Source: CAG-533 sp022779465
GTDB lineage: Bacteria; Bacillota_I; Bacilli_A; RF39; UBA660
DNA: 26,796 nucleotides
Assembly (NCBI GenBank): GCA_022779465.1
Contig: JALFTB010000014.1
Location: forward strand, 1-26,796
Reading direction: 5' to 3'
The notes beneath the pieces are model-generated. The model worked only from the letters and a program-made list of their open reading frames with translations, was not told the origin of the DNA and searched no databases. Below are positions 6,278 through 12,890 of this stretch, piece after piece (position 1 is the stretch's first letter; every line of letters begins with the position of its first letter). The position numbers were made by a program, and so were the translations under genes.

Positions 6278-7972
6278 ATGGATAAAAAGAATAAAATAAT
6301 AATCATAGCAATATCTTTTGCTTTGGTATTACTTTTTAGTGGATTAACATATGCATACTTCACATCAGCAACATCAAGTGAAAGCGGATCAACTATTGTA
6401 GCAAAAGGTGGACAAATGAACGTTGTGTATGACAATAAGTCTGCTAATATCTCTGTATCAAATATATATCCTAGAGAGGAAGCTTGGGTTACTAAAAAGT
6501 TCCAAGTAATAGGAAACAACACGACAGACTTATTAATGTTTTATAAAGTAAAAATGGTAATTGATAACAATGAATTTGGTTTAGATTTAAGTTATAAACT
6601 TACTGGAACAAATACATCAAATAGTGGTGCTTTAATTCCAAATGTATCAAGTAATGCATACATTGGAGAGCATGATGTGTCTTTAGGAACCGGATATCAT
6701 GTAAAAGGAACCAATAAAATTCATGAATATACATTACAGATATTTTTTAAACCAAGAAATAATAGTAGTGATAGCAATAACAATCAAAATTATGGACAAG
6801 AAGCCAATTTTGCAGCTCATCTTGTAATAGAAATAGATGGAACATCAACAGAGAAAGCGCCTAAAAATTGGGATGATGCTGGAAGTAATACACTTTTAGC
6901 TGGAATAAAAAAGAATTATGCAAGTCCTACTGCAACATTAACTAATCCAATAACAGATGCATCTGCATCAAATGAAGCAGTAATGAGTTTAACCCCAGAT
7001 GATTATGGGATTTCATATTATTTTAGAGGAAATGTTCAAAATAATTTTGTATCATTTGCAGGTATGTGCTGGAGAATAGTAAGAATAACCGGTGATGGAT
7101 CAATTAAATTAGCACTATATGATTATTCATCAGCAAATTGTACAAATACTGGAGATGATTTAGCGTTTGCCAGATATAATGGTGATACATATGAAACCAA
7201 ATTTAATGAATCTGTATTTGATAATGCATATATGGGATTTATGTACGGAACGCCTAATTCAAGTACATATGCAGCAACCCATGCTAACATAAATAAAAGT
7301 ACAATCTTACAAAACTTAGAAACATGGTATAAAGCAAAATTAACAGCATATACAGATAAGCTTGCTGATACGATATGGTGTAATGATAAAAGCACTGTTA
7401 AAGATGTTACTGTTAATTTCTTTGAATCAGCCAATGGAGTACTTAATAAAGAATCTATACCATATCCTGGTTTAGGATATAAACTGCATATGACATTTTA
7501 TGGTTCTGGAATAAAAAATTATCTGCTTGAATCAAGTGATAATCGTTTTTTCACTTATGGAACTGGTCCTAGTTTAATATGCCCAAAAGATAATGATGGA
7601 GGAAAGTTATCTAAATTTACAGTTGATGATACAGTAAATGGAAATGGTAACCTTGATTATAAAATTGGATTATTAACAGTAGATGAGATAGTTTTAGCTG
7701 GGATGGCAACAGGACCAGTGTTTGTCAATAATAATTATGATGAAACATCAGTAACATCTTATTTAAGAAGTAATGCAAACTACTATTATTGGACTCTTTC
7801 ACCGCTTGCTTTCGATGACGGGTTTGCTAACTTCTGGTACTCTGTTGACGGTCTCTTGGTTCGCGATTTCGTTAACGCCTCTTACGCGCTTCGTCCCGTT
7901 GTTTCTCTTAAATCTGCAACAACGATATCTGGTGGTAATGGAACAGCATCTAGTCCATTTGTAATAAATTAA
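6278..7972 (+). CDS. Secreted surface protein A with hypervariable C-terminal (DGR-type) tip
   Basis: A 564-residue protein whose function I do not recognise. A Lys-rich start and hydrophobic segment at about 6-24 end in SGLTYAYFTS, similar to the signal region of TasA/CalY-type (SipW-processed) proteins; cleavage or membrane anchoring are both possible. Residues about 30-185 look beta-rich and carry NIYPREEAW. From about residue 185 it shares a module with C and B: LLAGIKKNY, DDYGISYYFRG, MCWRIVRITGDGSIKL, ATHANINKS, ETWYKAKL and IWCNDKST. The C terminus (YYWTLSP ... ALRPVVSLKS ... FVIN) resembles DUF6273-like, possibly C-type-lectin-fold, domains. Residues 510-536 form the variable patch described at 7790-7899. 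There is no LPxTG motif. A position between smc and spoIIP is unusual and suggests insertion. Adhesion or ligand display is an inference. Confidence 0.8.
   Translation: MDKKNKIIIIAISFALVLLFSGLTYAYFTSATSSESGSTIVAKGGQMNVVYDNKSANISVSNIYPREEAWVTKKFQVIGNNTTDLLMFYKVKMVIDNNEFGLDLSYKLTGTNTSNSGALIPNVSSNAYIGEHDVSLGTGYHVKGTNKIHEYTLQIFFKPRNNSSDSNNNQNYGQEANFAAHLVIEIDGTSTEKAPKNWDDAGSNTLLAGIKKNYASPTATLTNPITDASASNEAVMSLTPDDYGISYYFRGNVQNNFVSFAGMCWRIVRITGDGSIKLALYDYSSANCTNTGDDLAFARYNGDTYETKFNESVFDNAYMGFMYGTPNSSTYAATHANINKSTILQNLETWYKAKLTAYTDKLADTIWCNDKSTVKDVTVNFFESANGVLNKESIPYPGLGYKLHMTFYGSGIKNYLLESSDNRFFTYGTGPSLICPKDNDGGKLSKFTVDDTVNGNGNLDYKIGLLTVDEIVLAGMATGPVFVNNNYDETSVTSYLRSNANYYYWTLSPLAFDDGFANFWYSVDGLLVRDFVNASYALRPVVSLKSATTISGGNGTASSPFVIN
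7790..7899 (+). repeat. Variable repeat VR1 (DGR-type) in gene A
   Basis: The segment runs from the WTLSP codons to the GC-rich 14-mer GCGCTTCGTCCCGT (7886-7899). By hand count 48 of 93 bases (7805-7897) are G or C, far above the flanks. Compared codon by codon with VR2 (18823-18935), the variable core (7805-7885) differs at 22 first or second codon positions but only 3 third positions. The variable codons end in T or C with one exception (GGG). Fixed codons are interspersed (Phe TTC, Ala GCT, Trp TGG, Ser TCT, Gly-Leu-Leu, Ser TCT). This is the pattern produced when AAY codons of a template are randomised at adenines. Confidence 0.8.
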
Positions 7973-7976
7973 AATT

Positions 7977-8002
7977 AAATGTCATTTAATGACATTTTTT
8001 TT
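7977..8002 (+). terminator. Intrinsic terminator of gene A
   Basis: AAATGTCAT and ATGACATTT form a 9-bp stem around TTA, followed by a T run. It begins five bases after the gene A stop codon. Confidence 0.9.
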
Positions 8003-8036
8003 ATGGGGTTTGATATATAGTTTTGGTGGTGATGGT

Positions 8037-8930
8037 ATGAAAAGGTTTGTTGCTAGGAAGAGATATAATTTTAGGTTTATTAAGGTTATATTGGTTTGTT
8101 TATGTTTTATGATTGGTTTTGGTTTGATTGTTAATGTTTTGTTTAAGCGGGTTATTAAGAAGAGTGATGGCATTAATGTTAATGAGTTACTTGCTTTTGG
8201 GAGTAATAATTTAATTGGTAATATTTCTTTTTTGGATATTATTAATTTTAATTTAAGTGCTCCGGATAATTTAATTAAGATGGCTTTTGAAAAGAATAAG
8301 GAAAAACCGGTGGTTAGTTCAAGTAAGCCGGTTGTATATATTTATAATACTCATCAAAGCGAGGAGTATGCGAGGGGTTCTCTTGCTTATTATAATATTA
8401 CGCCAACGGTTTATATGGCTGCTAATATTTTAAAAAAGGAACTTGATGGTTATGGGATTAGTAGTATTGTTGAAGATAGTAGTATTAAAGAGATTCTTAA
8501 TGAGAATGGGTGGAAATATAATCAGTCTTATTATGCAAGTAAGTTATGTTTAGAAAATGCTAAAAAGAGGTATGATTCTTTAAATTATTTTATTGATGTT
8601 CATAGAGATAGTGTATCTAAGGTGGTAGAGATTAATGATGTGAAGTATGCGAGGATGATGTTTGTGGTTGGAATGAATCATGCTGATTATGAAGAGAATA
8701 GTAAGCTTGTTGTTAGTTTAAATAATTATTTAAATGAACATTATGATGGTTTAATGAGGGATATTTTATATAGTCCTAAAAATAAATATAATCAAAATTT
8801 TCATCATAATACTTTACTTGTTGAGATTGGGGGACCAGATAATACGATAGATGAGGTTTATAACAGTGTTTTAGCACTTTCTGAGGCTTTTTATTATGTG
8901 ATTGGAGATAAAGTTAATGGAGGAGAATAA
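8037..8930 (+). CDS. spoIIP: Stage II sporulation protein P (SpoIIP)
   Basis: A 297-residue membrane-anchored cell-wall hydrolase. In sporulating Firmicutes SpoIIP acts with SpoIID and SpoIIM to degrade septal peptidoglycan during engulfment, as an amidase and endopeptidase. One membrane segment lies at about 16-36. The SpoIIP domain carries YIYNTHQSEE with H106 and E109/E110, DVHRDS with H189, and LVEIGGPDNT with E263, matching the zinc-site motifs of the family. An ATG 48 bases upstream is in frame but lies inside the terminator of gene A; the ATG at 8037 follows GGTGGTGAT and is preferred. Slightly shorter than B. subtilis SpoIIP (about 400) because the linker between membrane segment and catalytic domain is short. 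The 3' end overlaps the next gene by 14 bases. No gpr is adjacent. Confidence 0.92.
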   Translation: MKRFVARKRYNFRFIKVILVCLCFMIGFGLIVNVLFKRVIKKSDGINVNELLAFGSNNLIGNISFLDIINFNLSAPDNLIKMAFEKNKEKPVVSSSKPVVYIYNTHQSEEYARGSLAYYNITPTVYMAANILKKELDGYGISSIVEDSSIKEILNENGWKYNQSYYASKLCLENAKKRYDSLNYFIDVHRDSVSKVVEINDVKYARMMFVVGMNHADYEENSKLVVSLNNYLNEHYDGLMRDILYSPKNKYNQNFHHNTLLVEIGGPDNTIDEVYNSVLALSEAFYYVIGDKVNGGE

Positions 8931-9252
8931 GGGTAAAAAATATAAGAAATTTAAAGTTTTAATGTATGGGGTTTTATTACTTTTTTGTTTACTTTATTTT
9001 GCTAGTAAGACGGGTTATTATGAAAAGAAAACTTATAGTGATACGGTTTTAACTAAAGAAGCTTTAAAAAGATTTGAGAAGGATGTTAATGATGGGAAAG
9101 CAGTTGATTTAAAGGATTATGTTGAAGTTAATGTTCATAATTATAATAATAAATATTCTAAGTTAGGATATGATATTAGTAATATTATTGATAAAACGAT
9201 TAATGATGGAGTTTCTTGGTTTTTAAAAATAATAAAGACTTTATTTAGTTAG
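8917..9252 (+). CDS. Small single-pass membrane protein overlapping spoIIP
   Basis: A 111-residue protein not recognised. It begins MEENKGKKYKK, has one membrane segment (VLMYGVLLLFCLLYFASK) and then about 75 extracytoplasmic residues rich in Lys, Asp and Asn, ending in the amphipathic WFLKIIKTLFS. The chosen ATG lies inside the 3' end of spoIIP and is preceded by GGAGAT (8904-8909); an in-frame ATG 15 bases upstream has no clear site. The 14-base overlap makes translational coupling with spoIIP likely and suggests a partner in engulfment or cell-wall remodelling, but no motif supports a specific role. Confidence 0.75.
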   Translation: MEENKGKKYKKFKVLMYGVLLLFCLLYFASKTGYYEKKTYSDTVLTKEALKRFEKDVNDGKAVDLKDYVEVNVHNYNNKYSKLGYDISNIIDKTINDGVSWFLKIIKTLFS

Positions 9253-9285
9253 TTAAATATGCTATGATTTTTGTAGGTGAATCGT

Positions 9286-10293
9286 ATGAAAAGAATTAAA
9301 TATATTTTAGGTAGAATTTTAAAGATGGATTATAAAAATATGTTTAAGATAGCGAAAAAGGTTAGTAAAAGAAGTCATATTAATATGTTTGTTATTATTA
9401 TTGATATGGTTAAGTGTGGATTTAAATATGGTGCGGGTTATTATGATTATCAAGAATTTGAATTTTATAGACTAACTGATGAAGAGAGAAGAACTTATTT
9501 AACTAGAACTAAAAATAATTTAATTATTAGTAAATATAATAATAAGAATGATTTTTATTTATTTGATCAAAAGGATAAGTTTAATGAACTTTTTAAGGAT
9601 TTTTTAAAGAGAGATTATATGGTTATTAATGGAAAAAATCTTGAAGAGTTTAAAAAGTTTGTTCATAAGCATAAGATTATTATTGTTAAACCAATTGATG
9701 GTGAAGGTGGACATGGCATTATGAAGTATGAGGTTACTGAAGATGCAAATGTTGATGTTTTATATGATACTTTAATTAAGTGTAATCAATTGCTTGTTGA
9801 GGATTGTATTAAACAACATAGAAAGATTAATACTTTATATTCTGGTTCGGTTAATACAATGAGGTTATTTACTTTCTTAGATGGTGATGAGGTTAATGTT
9901 CTTAATTCAGTATTTAAGCTAGGTAATGGGGGAGTTACTGATAATTTTAGTAGTGGTAGTATGTATACTTTTTTAAATGATGAAGGGGTTGTTATTGCTC
10001 CGGCTGTTGATCAAAATGATGATGTTTATGAGTATCATCCAATTACAAAGAAAGATATTTATGGATTTAAGGTTCCTTTTTATGAAGAAGCATGTCAAAT
10101 GGTTAAGGAAGCTGCTAAGGTTGTTCCTAGTGTTAGATATGTAGGATGGGATGTAGCAATTACTAATAAGGGACCAGTTATTATTGAGGGTAATTGTTTT
10201 CCAGGTGTATTTCAAATTAGGCCTTCTTTTGATAGGAGTCATACAGGGATAATACCTAAATATAAAAAGTATATGAAGGATATAGATTTATAA
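9286..10293 (+). CDS. ATP-grasp enzyme of the sugar-transfer-associated family
   Basis: A 335-residue protein resembling the ATPgrasp_ST (sugar-transfer-associated ATP-grasp) family. A basic N-terminal region is followed by the ATP-grasp fold: KPIDGEGGHGI (phosphate-binding glycine-rich loop), LLVEDCIKQH (hinge that binds adenine), VNTMRLFTF, and near the C terminus VGWDVAIT and VIIEGNCFPG, which carry the metal-binding Glu and Asn. These enzymes ligate carboxylates to amines using ATP and are usually found with polysaccharide or capsule genes; none is adjacent. An in-frame GTG nine bases upstream is part of the Shine-Dalgarno site AGGTGA, so the ATG is the start. The substrate is unknown. 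Confidence 0.85.
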   Translation: MKRIKYILGRILKMDYKNMFKIAKKVSKRSHINMFVIIIDMVKCGFKYGAGYYDYQEFEFYRLTDEERRTYLTRTKNNLIISKYNNKNDFYLFDQKDKFNELFKDFLKRDYMVINGKNLEEFKKFVHKHKIIIVKPIDGEGGHGIMKYEVTEDANVDVLYDTLIKCNQLLVEDCIKQHRKINTLYSGSVNTMRLFTFLDGDEVNVLNSVFKLGNGGVTDNFSSGSMYTFLNDEGVVIAPAVDQNDDVYEYHPITKKDIYGFKVPFYEEACQMVKEAAKVVPSVRYVGWDVAITNKGPVIIEGNCFPGVFQIRPSFDRSHTGIIPKYKKYMKDIDL

Positions 10294-10302
10294 ATAGTTA
10301 AA

Positions 10303-10343
10303 TTGAATAAAAAGATAAAAAGTACTTGAATAAAACGATAAAA
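10303..10343 (+). repeat. Imperfect 18-bp direct repeat at the tRNA-Arg promoter
   Basis: A block starting TTGAATAAAAAGATAAAA is repeated at 10326 with one base changed, a period of 23 bases. The second copy contains the -35 hexamer of the tRNA-Arg promoter. It may be a duplicated promoter segment or simple AT-rich coincidence. Confidence 0.4.
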
Positions 10344-10354
10344 TGTATTATAAT
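10326..10354 (+). promoter_or_regulatory. Sigma-A promoter of tRNA-Arg
   Basis: -35 TTGAAT, 17-base spacer, perfect -10 TATAAT. It ends 19 bases before the tRNA. Confidence 0.8.
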
Positions 10355-10373
10355 CTTCTTGTTCAGTTGATTT

Positions 10374-10450
10374 GTCCCCGTAGCTCAGCTGGATAGAGCA
10401 TACGCCTTCTAAGCGTACGGTCGCGCGTTCGAATCGCGCCGGAGACACCA
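10374..10450 (+). tRNA. tRNA-Arg (UCU)
   Basis: A 77-nt cloverleaf with encoded CCA. The anticodon stem TACGC/GCGTA holds loop CTTCTAA, giving anticodon UCU, which reads AGA and AGG. The T stem GCGCG/CGCGC is perfect. The acceptor GTCCCCG faces CGGAGAC, leaving a C4-A69 mismatch. It stands alone with its own promoter and terminator. Confidence 0.95.
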
Positions 10451-10461
10451 TATAAAAAAAT

Positions 10462-10486
10462 ACACTCTTAATTGAGTGTTTTTTTT
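10462..10486 (+). terminator. Intrinsic terminator of tRNA-Arg
   Basis: ACACTC and GAGTGT form a 6-bp stem around TTAATT, followed by eight T residues. Confidence 0.85.
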
Positions 10487-10492
10487 GTTGTA

Positions 10493-10521
10493 TTGATGTT
10501 TTTAGGGATTCGTGGTATTAT
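10493..10521 (+). promoter_or_regulatory. Promoter of the small-gene pair
   Basis: -35 TTGATG, 17-base spacer ending TGG (extended -10 type), -10 TATTAT. It lies 25 bases before the ATG of the 51-codon gene. Confidence 0.65.
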
Positions 10522-10545
10522 AAGTGTCTAATTGAAGGGGTTTTT

Positions 10546-10701
10546 ATGATTAATACAGGAAAGATAAAAGCTTTAATTGAAAAAGATATAGATAATTTAA
10601 TTAGAAATAGAAAAGTTTTAATATCTAGAAGAGATCATAGTAATGAAAAAGCTACATATGTTAATGGTGGGATGACTATTAAACCGATGGAGGTTAATTA
10701 A
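10546..10701 (+). CDS. Small basic protein, 51 residues, unknown
   Basis: The reading frame starts ATG at 10546 after GAAGGGG (10534-10540) and ends TAA at 10699-10701. The product begins MINTGKIKAL and ends TIKPMEVN. It has an amphipathic helix with alternating Lys and Asp/Glu, then an Arg-rich middle (IRNRKVLISRRDH), and no membrane segment. Its stop overlaps the next start in TAATG, and it has its own promoter, which argue for a real gene despite its size. I do not recognise the family. Confidence 0.6.
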   Translation: MINTGKIKALIEKDIDNLIRNRKVLISRRDHSNEKATYVNGGMTIKPMEVN

Positions 10702-10946
10702 TGGATTTTGTGATTTTTATTCTTTATATAGGTTTTATTACATTGTTGTTTTGGCTTAGAATGCCTGTTTCAAGTTCTAAAGATGATTCTGAAGATAAGT
10801 CTTTTGATGAAGAAGAGATGGATACTTTAGAGTTGGATGAATGGCAAAAGGATTTAGTTAAAGATGAGAGATTTTCACCAACTTCATTTGGTTCTAAAGA
10901 ATCTGGTGATTTAGATGATAACTCTTATTATAAAGATGATAATTAG
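10701..10946 (+). CDS. Small membrane protein with acidic tail, unknown
   Basis: An 81-residue protein: an N-terminal membrane segment (FVIFILYIGFITLLFWL) followed by about 60 cytoplasmic or external residues very rich in Asp, Glu and Ser (DDSEDKSFDEEEMD; ESGDLDD). The start codon overlaps the preceding stop (TAATG), and GGAGGT (10689-10694) inside the upstream gene serves as ribosome binding site. The basic upstream protein and this acidic one could form a charge-paired complex, but this is only inference. Confidence 0.7.
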   Translation: MDFVIFILYIGFITLLFWLRMPVSSSKDDSEDKSFDEEEMDTLELDEWQKDLVKDERFSPTSFGSKESGDLDDNSYYKDDN

Positions 10947-10950
10947 TTAC

Positions 10951-10979
10951 TTGATTTTTAAAATAATTAATGTTAAGAT
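10951..10979 (+). promoter_or_regulatory. Promoter of the serS T-box transcript
   Basis: -35 TTGATT, 17-base spacer, -10 TAAGAT. It begins just after the stop of the acidic membrane protein and gives a leader of about 260 bases before serS. Confidence 0.6.
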
Positions 10980-10984
10980 AATTG

Positions 10985-11174
10985 AAGAAAACGAAGATAT
11001 AGGATTATAGTTAAAGATGTTTTTAAAGAGAGTTAGTGGTTGGTGGAAACTAATAAAACTATTTAATGAATCTACCTATTAGTGATGTTAATAGCATCCG
11101 GCATAGCCGTTATAATAATTAAGTTAATAAAGGATGGTACCGCATTTAATGCTCCTTGGTATTGTCCTTTTTTT
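10985..11174 (+). promoter_or_regulatory. T-box riboswitch controlling serS
   Basis: A leader RNA that senses uncharged tRNA-Ser by pairing with its anticodon and its free NCCA end. Visible parts in order: stem I with AGAGAG (11027-11032) and the distal GGTTGGTG with flanking TTAG/CTAA arms; the specifier region GAA-TCT-ACC with specifier UCU at 11071-11073; then the conserved antiterminator sequence GGATGGTACCGC (11132-11143), whose TGGT bulge (11135-11138) pairs with tRNA ACCA. The competing terminator pairs AAAGGATGGTACC (11129-11141) with GGTATTGTCCTTT (11158-11170) before a T run. A serine specifier upstream of serS is the expected match. Confidence 0.9.
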
Positions 11175-11189
11175 GTTAGGAGAATTTAG

Positions 11190-11225
11190 ATGAATAAGCG
11201 ATCGATAGAAAGGTTTATAAAATAA
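11190..11225 (+). CDS. Possible 11-codon leader peptide between T-box and serS
   Basis: ATG at 11190 follows TTAGGAGAAT (11177-11186), a better Shine-Dalgarno site than that of serS. It encodes MNKRSIERFIK and stops at TAA (11223-11225), 23 bases before serS. It contains one serine codon (TCG). It would be translated only in RNAs that escape the T-box terminator. It may couple ribosomes to serS or may be chance. Confidence 0.35.
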   Translation: MNKRSIERFIK

Positions 11226-11248
11226 TTTAATTAGAGAAAGGTGATTAT

Positions 11249-12535
11249 ATGATAGATATTAAATTAATAAGAGAAAATAGAGAATTAGTTAAAGAAAACA
11301 TTAAGAAGAAATTTCAAGATGAAAAGTTACCTTTAGTTGATGAGGTTTTTGAACTTGATAAAGAAGTGAGAGAAGCTAAACTTAAGGGTGATAATTTAAG
11401 AAGTGAAAAGAATAATCTTTCTAAGAGTATTGGGACTTTAATGAAAGATGGTAAAAAAGATGAAGCTGAAGAATTAAAGAAAAAGATAGCAGATATGGAT
11501 GCTCAAATTAAAGTGTTAGAAATAAGTGAAGAAAAGAAGAATGCTTTAATTAAAGAGAAAATGATGGTTATTCCAAATATTATTGATAAAAGTGTTCCAA
11601 TTGGAAAAGATGATAGTGAAAATGTTGAAGTAGAAAGATTTGGAGAACCAGTTGTTCCTAGTTATGAAATTCCTTATCATGCTGATATTATTTTAAATTT
11701 AAAGGGTATGGATAAAGATGCTGCTGGTAGAACTAGTGGAGAAGGTTTTTATTATTTACTTGGAGATATTGCAAGATTACATGAAGCTATGATTGCGTAT
11801 GCAAGAGATTTTATGATTAATAAGGGTTTTACTTATGCGATTCCTCCATTTATGATTCATTCTAATGTTGTAACTGGAGTTATGTCTTTTCCAGAGATGG
11901 AAGCTATGATGTATAAAATTGAAGGTGAAGATTTATATTTAATTGGTACTTCTGAACATTCAATGATTGGTAAATTTAAAGATCAAATGATTAAAAAAGA
12001 AGAATTACCTATTAGAATGACTTCTTATTCTCCTTGTTTTAGAAAAGAAGGGGGATCTCATGGTTTAGAAGAAAGAGGATTATACCGCGTTCATCAATTT
12101 GAAAAGCAAGAGATGATTGTTTTATGTGAACCTGAAGATTCTATGAAATATTATGAAGATATGTGGAAATATACTGTTGAAGTATTTAGAAATATGGATA
12201 TTCCAGTTAGACAATTAGAATGTTGTTCTGGTGATTTAGCTGATTTAAAGGTTAAATCTTGTGATATTGAAGCATGGAGTCCTAGACAAAAGAAATATTT
12301 TGAAGTTGGTTCTTGTTCTAATTTAGGTGATGCTCAAGCAAGAAGATTAGGTATTAGAGTTAAAGGTGATAATGGTAATTATTATTTACATACTTTAAAT
12401 AATACAGTTTTAGCTTCTCCTAGAGGTTTAATTGCTTTACTTGAGAATAACTATAATGAAGATGGTTCTGTTAATGTACCAGAGGTTTTAAGACCTTATA
12501 TGGGTGGTTTAGAAAAGATTGTGCCTAAAAAATAG
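11249..12535 (+). CDS. serS: Seryl-tRNA synthetase
   Basis: A 428-residue class II synthetase that charges tRNA-Ser in the cytoplasm. The N-terminal long helical hairpin that grips the tRNA variable arm spans about 1-110, rich in Lys and Glu. The catalytic core has the motif 2 stretch SPCFRKEGGSHGLEERGLYR followed by HQFEKQEM, the EVGSCSNLGDAQARR segment, and motif 3 HTLNNTVLASPRGLIALLE. The LNNTVLASPR form differs from the common LNGSGLA form but occurs in some SerRS lineages. The start follows AAGGTGAT. Expression is set by the upstream T-box. Confidence 0.97.
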   Translation: MIDIKLIRENRELVKENIKKKFQDEKLPLVDEVFELDKEVREAKLKGDNLRSEKNNLSKSIGTLMKDGKKDEAEELKKKIADMDAQIKVLEISEEKKNALIKEKMMVIPNIIDKSVPIGKDDSENVEVERFGEPVVPSYEIPYHADIILNLKGMDKDAAGRTSGEGFYYLLGDIARLHEAMIAYARDFMINKGFTYAIPPFMIHSNVVTGVMSFPEMEAMMYKIEGEDLYLIGTSEHSMIGKFKDQMIKKEELPIRMTSYSPCFRKEGGSHGLEERGLYRVHQFEKQEMIVLCEPEDSMKYYEDMWKYTVEVFRNMDIPVRQLECCSGDLADLKVKSCDIEAWSPRQKKYFEVGSCSNLGDAQARRLGIRVKGDNGNYYLHTLNNTVLASPRGLIALLENNYNEDGSVNVPEVLRPYMGGLEKIVPKK

Positions 12536-12561
12536 TATGATGTTTAGTCATACTTTTTTTA
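12534..12561 (+). terminator. Intrinsic terminator of serS
   Basis: AGTATGA and TCATACT form a 7-bp stem around TGTTTAG, followed by seven T residues. The left arm overlaps the serS stop codon. Confidence 0.9.
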
Positions 12562-12581
12562 TTATAAGTATTTATAAATGT

Positions 12582-12610
12582 GTATTTATAAAGTCTTTTT
12601 TCATATAATA
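12582..12610 (+). promoter_or_regulatory. Sporulation-sigma-like promoter of the spoVIF-like gene
   Basis: CATATAATA at 12602-12610 fits the sigma-K -10 consensus CATAnnnTA and nearly fits the sigma-E -10 CATACAAT. A GTATTTA 13 bases upstream could act as a sigma-E-like -35. The same layout is seen before spoIVA. No TTGACA-like hexamer is present. It lies 15 bases before the start codon. Confidence 0.45.
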
Positions 12611-12624
12611 TATTGGTGATTATG

Positions 12625-12861
12625 ATGGATGATAAGGTTTTTGATAAAGTTAAGAGAAAAACTAATGTAGATAAGGATACGATTATTTCTTTAGCTAAGA
12701 TGGTTAATGATAATGGTTTAAAGGATGAGAAAACTTTAAGAAGTGTAATTAATAAACTTAGTATTATGACTGGTAAGGATGTTAGTTTAGATATGGAAAA
12801 TAAGATTATTAAGACTATTTTAGATGATAAGGTTCCTAAGAATGTTGAGGATATGTTTTAA
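12625..12861 (+). CDS. Stage VI sporulation protein F-like (SpoVIF family)
   Basis: A 78-residue protein that matches the SpoVIF pattern along its length: FDKVKRKTNVDKDTIISLA, then NGLKDEKTLRSVINKLS, then a region ending MENKIIKTILDDKVPKN. In B. subtilis SpoVIF is a late mother-cell protein needed for coat assembly and GerE activity. Three codons upstream there is an in-frame TTG and one codon upstream an ATG, but the Shine-Dalgarno site GGTGAT occupies 12615-12620, so the second ATG (12625) has the better spacing. It is monocistronic, between two terminators. Confidence 0.8.
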   Translation: MDDKVFDKVKRKTNVDKDTIISLAKMVNDNGLKDEKTLRSVINKLSIMTGKDVSLDMENKIIKTILDDKVPKNVEDMF

Positions 12862-12887
12862 GTTATTTTTATAAATAACTTTTTTTA
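12860..12887 (+). terminator. Intrinsic terminator of the spoVIF-like gene
   Basis: AAGTTATTT and AAATAACTT form a 9-bp stem around TTAT with a T run. It overlaps the stop codon. Confidence 0.85.
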
Positions 12888-12890
12888 TGG

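Noticed and set aside
6235..6522. Minus-strand frame over the start of gene A
   Set aside because: It is a shadow of the gene A signal region with no ribosome site or family match.
7773..7964. Alternative plus-frame of 63 codons across the VR1 patch
   Set aside because: It arises because the C-ending codons remove stops in another frame; there is no ribosome site, and the gene A frame continues to FVIN as in C.
10239..10451. Minus-strand frame of 70 codons across tRNA-Arg
   Set aside because: It is the antisense of the tRNA gene; translated tRNA complements of this kind (VSPARFERATVR-like) are well-known false proteins.
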